A stretch of DNA of 10,722 nucleotides, from the NCBI GenBank assembly GCA_014729595.1, contig WJJU01000400.1, positions 1 through 10,722 of the forward strand. Reading direction: 5' to 3'. The notes under the pieces were generated by a model, which was given only the letters and a program-made list of their open reading frames with translations, was not told the origin of the DNA and made no database searches. This document shows, one piece after another, positions 9,001 to 10,722 of this stretch. The stretch comes from Chitinivibrionales bacterium. GTDB lineage: Bacteria; Fibrobacterota; Chitinivibrionia; Chitinivibrionales; WJMI01. Position 1 is the stretch's first letter; each line of letters begins with the position of its first letter. The translations under genes and the position numbers were made by a program.

Positions 9001-10722
9001 TTTCCTTAGTTGAATCATCACTGACGGCTTCCGGAATAGATACGGCCGAGGCGGCGACGACAGGACCGGTTGTATTATGATATGCATGCAAGATATATTC
9101 ACCATGCACATCGACCGCATTAGCCACTCCGGCACTTGATGTTAGTTCCGGGATATTTTCCATCCTTTCGAATGCGGCAATCATTCGCGTAGCTATTTCA
9201 TCGATATCTTCGCGAGAGAGGCCGACAGGGATGGCCAGCCTGAGGAGATTATTTAAAGCGGTATTCTTTTGCATACCAACGCTATGCGCACCAGCACGAA
9301 CTCCAGTAGTGATAAACAACCAAGCAGCGCATGAAGAAACCGGATCGGCAAAAGAAGAAAAGGGATGCATGCGCTTCACATCAATTACCACACAGTGCCC
9401 ACCGGCCGGCTCAAGAACGGGTACACCTCGTGAACGCAAGGCATTCCATAATGCGCTTGCTGAATTGATTCGGCGAGAAGTTAAATTCTCTATGCGTGAA
9501 TGCTCTCTAAATGAAAGTCCAATTAGTTTTTTATCTATTATATCTATACCAAGACCTTCCCGGTTGATACACTCATGGATACTCTTATATAGAGCATTAT
9601 CGTTTGTTGCAATACACCCGCCGGTTTTAACACAAAAATCCTTGGTCAAGCTTGCCGTCACGGCATCTGCGCATGCAAGTATTTCTCGGGCCACATGCCA
9701 TGCGGATTTCCCCGCATACCCATCTTCATGCTTTACAATAAAATGGGCATTCTCAATAACGCGCGTAGCATCGATTACCAGCGGTATCCGGTGTTTGCCT
9801 ACAAGAGTCTTCAGCCCCTTCAATTGCTTCATAGAAACGGGATATCCTCCCGCACCGTTATTATCGACTTCCAACCAAACAAAACTGATTGAATCGCGAT
9901 CGCGCTCTATGATATCCCGCACTTCTTCAAGATTCAATCCGCCGCGAAAATATTCCGTTGATTGCAGGCTATATTGCATCGGGTCAGGCAATTCAATGGG
10001 TGAAAAGCCTTTATCGATCTGATGATAGAGCCCTGTCGGAAACAGCAGATTTTGAATGACGATCCCGCTTCCGCCAAACCCTTTGCAAAAAGCATTTTCA
10101 GCATCGCGTCCGGCCGCCGTAAATAGTACATAATTGAAGGGGAATAGCTCACGAACACACTCTTCGGGGTTTATCGGATATTGCAAACCGCCATGCAGTC
10201 GGCACATATTCTTTTCTATGAAGGGCGTTCGTAGCTGGGCCCATGAATCCGTTTTTAGATCGAATGCAATCAAAGAATCAGGGATGTTCATCGGATTGTA
10301 GCGATATTTCGCAAGGTAGTATGACCGTACCTCACCGTCTATTACTTTAGCTGATTCAGCCATTTCATTCGGTTCGTTCCGATTTTCCGTTGTTTTTCGG
10401 GACGGTTGCACGGTCGCGCCACTCATATTGTCTCTTTCCCAAATCAACTGTATACGTTCTTCGGATGTATGATGCGCTTCGTCCGGCGTCTGCATCTTCA
10501 GGGGATCAGCAATCATCATAATGATATCAACTATGTTGTCGGGATTGCTCTTTCCATCCCCCCTACTCAGATATATGCTGATATTTTCCGTTCGGAACTT
10601 ATTCTTGAACTGAAAATTACCATCGTCGTTAAAGAGGCCTTGACTTCGAAGATTATCAAGCTCCGCATCAAGTAATCGGTCCGCATTTGAGGACGGAGCC
10701 AATTTGCAACCGTATGTTCCAC
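1..10722 (-). CDS. trans-AT modular polyketide synthase with embedded PLP lyase domain (partial at both ends)
   Basis: One open frame covers the window; complete codons run from 10718-10720 down to 2-4 (3,573 residues). I read every in-frame triplet and found no stop. The product is a type I modular megasynthase that extends a chain held as a thioester on carrier-protein phosphopantetheine. Domain order is unknown segment, PLP lyase, KS1, DH1, KR1, ACP, KS2, DH2, KR2. Both KS active-site motifs (DTACSSS near 8414-8431, DTACSAS near 3524-3544), the ACP GLDSM motif (4319-4333) and both KR nucleotide motifs lie in the same frame, so this is one polypeptide. No AT domain is present in either module, so malonyl units must come from a separate acyltransferase (trans-AT type). 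Neither the start codon nor the stop is in the window. Assignment to a trans-AT PKS is near certain; product and gene name are unknown. Confidence 0.97.
2..1243 (-). other. ketoreductase domain KR2, intact catalytic residues, near its C-terminal end
   Basis: Residues about 3160-3573 start with FFVEEWQEEQ, the typical first strand of a KR structural subdomain, and continue to the catalytic half at YVVTGGCGALGKRFAEYL (glycine motif 566-586). The catalytic set is complete: the FSSSSAILGDTG serines (about 200-211), Tyr3518 (167-169) and Asn3522 (155-157) in DYAIANRFL. The C-terminal AVNWPLFSDGGM signature is present close to the left edge. The LDD position reads VESS, so it lacks the B-type Asp, hinting at A-type stereochemistry (weak). 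An ACP should follow outside the window. Confidence 0.92.
1244..1354 (-). other. acidic linker between DH2 and KR2
   Basis: Residues about 3123-3159 (EEYNLDVREKSDSRDEAATI, then EKEIVPTSEEQTER) are strongly charged, with many Glu and Asp, and lack a hydrophobic core. I read it as an interdomain tether. No function is visible. Confidence 0.55.
1355..2176 (-). other. dehydratase domain DH2, altered active site
   Basis: Residues about 2849-3122 (about 274) show the DH fold: SPVLHRNISNLSRQAYSSTF opening, DHQINKKRILPASVYFEIA and HPTYAEASLQSALYL helices, ending VVQGLSIDSM. It would remove water from the beta-hydroxy thioester. Catalytic His2878 (2087-2089) and the motif Pro (2060-2062) are present, but the central Gly of HxxxGxxxxP is Lys and the second catalytic Asp is Glu3047 (1580-1582). 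Activity is possible but uncertain. It is followed by an acidic linker (about 1244-1354) into KR2. Confidence 0.86.
2177..2770 (-). other. KS2 C-terminal flanking linker (trans-AT type, no AT)
   Basis: Residues about 2651-2848 are the KS-flanking subdomain. Landmarks are LNELAYTLQIGREEMDERL, LLEAWVRGCNLDWKMLY, and LPPYPFARERYWLDS (about 2231-2275), then an acidic link into DH2. As after KS1, no GHSxG acyltransferase is present. The YTLQIGREEM and PYPFARERYW motifs are close to the textbook form for trans-AT modules. Confidence 0.88.
2771..4003 (-). other. ketosynthase domain KS2
   Basis: Residues about 2240-2650 are a full KS (about 411 residues), from EIAVIGMAGQFPKAK to SFGHGGTNAHIVLREY. 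The triad is complete: Cys2396 in DTACSASA (3533-3535), His2531 in EAHGTGTILGDPVE (3128-3130) and His2571 in SHIGHTAAAAG (3008-3010). The segment SGVNQDGASNGITAPNG is standard for condensing KSs. It follows the ACP after about 65 linker residues, so it starts the next module and should be active. The small Ala run in GHTAAAAG is encoded by four identical GCG codons, but this motif is conserved in the family. Confidence 0.96.
4202..4432 (-). other. acyl carrier protein domain (ACP)
   Basis: Residues about 2097-2173 (77 residues, normal for an ACP) run from LQGYVENVIHECLSAALKM to TVANLAGHVISTY. The phosphopantetheine site is Ser2133 (4322-4324) in EYGLDSMLG, matching the GxDS consensus. This is the only carrier protein in the window. 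It carries the chain made by KS1 and hands it to KS2 in the same polypeptide. No tandem ACP is present and no Trp marks it as a beta-branching ACP. Confidence 0.95.
4433..4706 (-). other. charged, basic linker between KR1 and ACP
   Basis: Residues about 2005-2096 are highly charged and Lys/Arg-rich, for example KENGKNRTSLRRKKIDN and GKIKKEQTLDRKQSSST. They lack hydrophobic periodicity, so I read this as a flexible tether that lets the ACP swing between KS, DH and KR. No domain is recognised. Confidence 0.6.
4707..6115 (-). other. ketoreductase domain KR1 (structural plus catalytic halves), catalytic Asn missing
   Basis: Residues about 1536-2004 make up a KR with its structural subdomain first (YLPEWVEAPIV at about 6080-6115) and the Rossmann catalytic half from VYVILGGSGTVGQIF (glycine motif 5363-5383). 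A KR reduces the beta-ketone with NADPH. Catalytic region: YFSSGQAW then GAGQVAAYACGITFADSL. Tyr1925 (4946-4948) and the FSS serines are present, but the Asn four residues after Tyr is Ile1929 (4934-4936), and the Ser-to-Tyr spacing is about two residues longer than in KR2. Reduction may be lost or weakened. No LDD motif is seen, so I make no firm stereochemical call. Confidence 0.86.
6191..7081 (-). other. dehydratase-fold domain DH1, probably inactive
   Basis: Residues about 1214-1510 have double-hotdog DH features: an HPLLHTNTSDLGGQSYQSTF opening, AYLEMARTAID helix, and HPGLVEGAIHAA helix, ending near GIEFSYIN. Length is normal (about 297 residues). The catalytic HxxxGxxxxP motif is replaced: aligned with DH2, the His is Arg1245 (6986-6988) and the motif Pro is Ala (6959-6961), though the Gly is kept. 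The second catalytic residue, Asp in HPxxxD, is Glu1429 (6434-6436). Loss of the His should abolish dehydration, so the fold is probably structural and the module would not eliminate water. It sits directly after the KS1 linker and before KR1. Confidence 0.85.
7082..7639 (-). other. KS1 C-terminal flanking linker (trans-AT type, no AT)
   Basis: Residues about 1028-1213 form the structured KS-flanking subdomain. Landmarks are ISFTLCAGRKSFGNRLA (the usual 'IAYTLQVGREAM' position), LWVEGLFNDWQEY (usual 'WV.G..idW..ly'), and LPTYPFDGKSYWI (7118-7156), which wraps back onto the KS. In cis-AT synthases a roughly 300-residue AT with GHSxG would sit here; it is absent, which is the main evidence for a trans-AT system. 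Confidence 0.85.
7640..8917 (-). other. ketosynthase domain KS1
   Basis: Residues about 602-1027 are a full-length KS (about 426 residues), starting EIAVVGMAGRYP and ending FGAGGSNAHVIIEK. It catalyses decarboxylative Claisen condensation, taking the upstream chain onto its cysteine. The catalytic triad is intact: Cys767 in DTACSSS (8420-8422), His904 in EAHGTGTELGDP (8009-8011) and His944 in NIGHLEAG (7889-7891). The segment NHGGKTSGFMVPDPHAQ is typical of trans-AT KSs. It is the first KS after the PLP lyase domain, so it is the gatekeeper for whatever the lyase makes. A local stretch KWDINWAEGAGALSEDG (about 8267-8317) differs from the usual 'SQ...LSSDG' of this family. Confident as an active KS. 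Confidence 0.96.
8918..9160 (-). other. lyase-to-KS1 linker
   Basis: Residues about 521-601 join the lyase to KS1. The segment is Ser/Thr/Val/Ala-rich, then charged (SDDSTKEKTENVSAVRIP, residues about 563-580), with no GxDS carrier motif, so there is no ACP between the lyase and KS1. A short HGEYILHAYHNTTGP stretch is more ordered but not recognised. The lyase must therefore act on a substrate carried by an ACP upstream of the window or elsewhere. Confidence 0.7.
9161..10330 (-). other. PLP-dependent beta-eliminating lyase domain (tryptophanase / tyrosine phenol-lyase type; possibly a PKS cysteine-lyase 'SH' domain)
   Basis: Residues about 131-520 match tryptophanase and tyrosine phenol-lyase (TPL), fold-type I PLP enzymes that break a bond at the beta carbon of an amino acid. 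Family landmarks, in order: YNPMNIPDSLIAFDLKTDS (N-terminal, like the family's 'D..TDSGT'), TAAGRDAEN (PLP phosphate loop, family THQGRGAEN), FPTGLYHQ (stacking Phe), NGAGGYPVS (Asn 288), DATRVIENAHFI (Asp317 and Arg320, PLP pyridine N and O3'), SLTKDFCVKTGG (Lys360 at 9641-9643, Schiff-base lysine; family S.KKD.....GG), EPAGGHCVVID, GVRAGAH and LLRLAIP (carboxylate-binding Arg494). Length, about 390 residues, is shorter than the free enzymes (about 455-470); the C-terminal 'TFTYEPK' strand is not evident. The residues for phenol or indole leaving groups are changed (see findings). Family is confident; C-S lyase function is inference from leinamycin SH domains. Confidence 0.88.
10331..10426 (-). 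other. low-complexity interdomain linker
   Basis: Residues about 99-130 (MSGATVQPSRKTTENRNEP and on to the lyase) are rich in Ser, Thr, Gln, Asn, Glu and Lys, with no hydrophobic pattern. This is typical of a flexible PKS interdomain linker. It separates the unidentified N-terminal segment from the lyase domain. Its first residue is a Met codon (10424-10426) preceded by a purine-rich GGGAAAGAG, which could be an alternative internal start, though the frame stays open upstream. Confidence 0.55.
10427..10720 (-). other. unidentified C-terminal part of an upstream domain
   Basis: Residues 1-98 form a plausible folded segment that I do not recognise. It starts GTYGCKLAPSSNADRLL, contains a hydrophobic stretch NIVDIIMMIADPL (about residues 61-73), and ends SEERIQLIWERDN just before a Gln/Ser/Glu/Asn-rich linker. 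No carrier-protein serine motif, KS, KR or methyltransferase motif is visible. It precedes the PLP lyase domain, the place where leinamycin-type synthases carry a domain of unknown function (DUF-SH pair), so it could be the end of such a domain; that is positional inference only. The frame is open to the window edge (98 codons, about a 1% chance in random sequence), so it is probably coding. Identity is unknown. Confidence 0.5.

Noticed and set aside
8918..9160. Possible ACP between lyase and KS1
   Set aside because: The roughly 80 residues contain no GxDS serine motif and are mostly low-complexity linker.
9231..10022. 263-codon open frame on the + strand
   Set aside because: It lies wholly antisense to the lyase domain, which has clear motifs and a catalytic lysine; the + frame product has no recognisable motif and looks like a compositional shadow.
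9161..10330. Class III aminotransferase (AMT) domain as seen in some hybrid PKSs
   Set aside because: The SxxKD.....GG lysine motif, DATR and AGGH order match tryptophanase / TPL; class III aminotransferase motifs are not seen.

Overview
The whole window is one uninterrupted minus-strand reading frame. Every codon that starts on the + strand at a position congruent to 2 mod 3, from 10718 down to 2 (3,573 codons), is free of stops, and the frame runs off both ends. It encodes the middle of a giant modular polyketide synthase (PKS). I see no other real gene, no RNA gene, no mobile element, no CRISPR and no intergenic gap. Residue numbers below count from the right edge (residue 1 = codon 10718-10720), because the true start lies outside the window.

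Domain order, N to C (right to left in window coordinates): about 100 residues of an unidentified domain; a low-complexity linker; a PLP-dependent beta-eliminating-lyase domain of the tryptophanase / tyrosine phenol-lyase type; KS1; a KS-flanking linker; DH1 (catalytically degenerate); KR1 (Tyr present, usual Asn missing); a charged linker; one ACP; KS2; a KS-flanking linker; DH2 (His present, usual Asp replaced by Glu); KR2 (intact catalytic set), which reaches the left edge. No acyltransferase lies between either KS and the following DH. Both KSs are followed instead by the 'LPxYPF' type flanking linker, which is the layout of a trans-AT PKS supplied by a separate acyltransferase.

The unusual part is the lyase domain built into the assembly line directly ahead of KS1. 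The best precedent I know is the PLP-dependent SH ((thio)cysteine lyase) domain of the leinamycin-family trans-AT PKSs, which cleaves a C-S bond of a cysteine adduct on the growing chain and leaves sulfur on the polyketide. By analogy this line may make a sulfur-bearing polyketide, but the architecture differs because a KS follows the lyase rather than a chain-terminating domain. This is inference: the family and its PLP residues are visible in the sequence, the substrate is not.

Reading the modules as assembly-line logic: the lyase would act on an intermediate held by a carrier protein upstream of the window. KS1 would accept it and extend it. The KS1-DH1-KR1-ACP module probably leaves a beta-hydroxy or beta-keto group, since DH1 looks dead. 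KS2-DH2-KR2 would then extend and reduce, with possible dehydration.

The organism cannot be named. Base composition sampled from a few lines is roughly mid-40s % GC, with mixed third positions, which argues against a high-GC actinomycete. A Gram-negative or Firmicute producer, or a symbiont, is possible.
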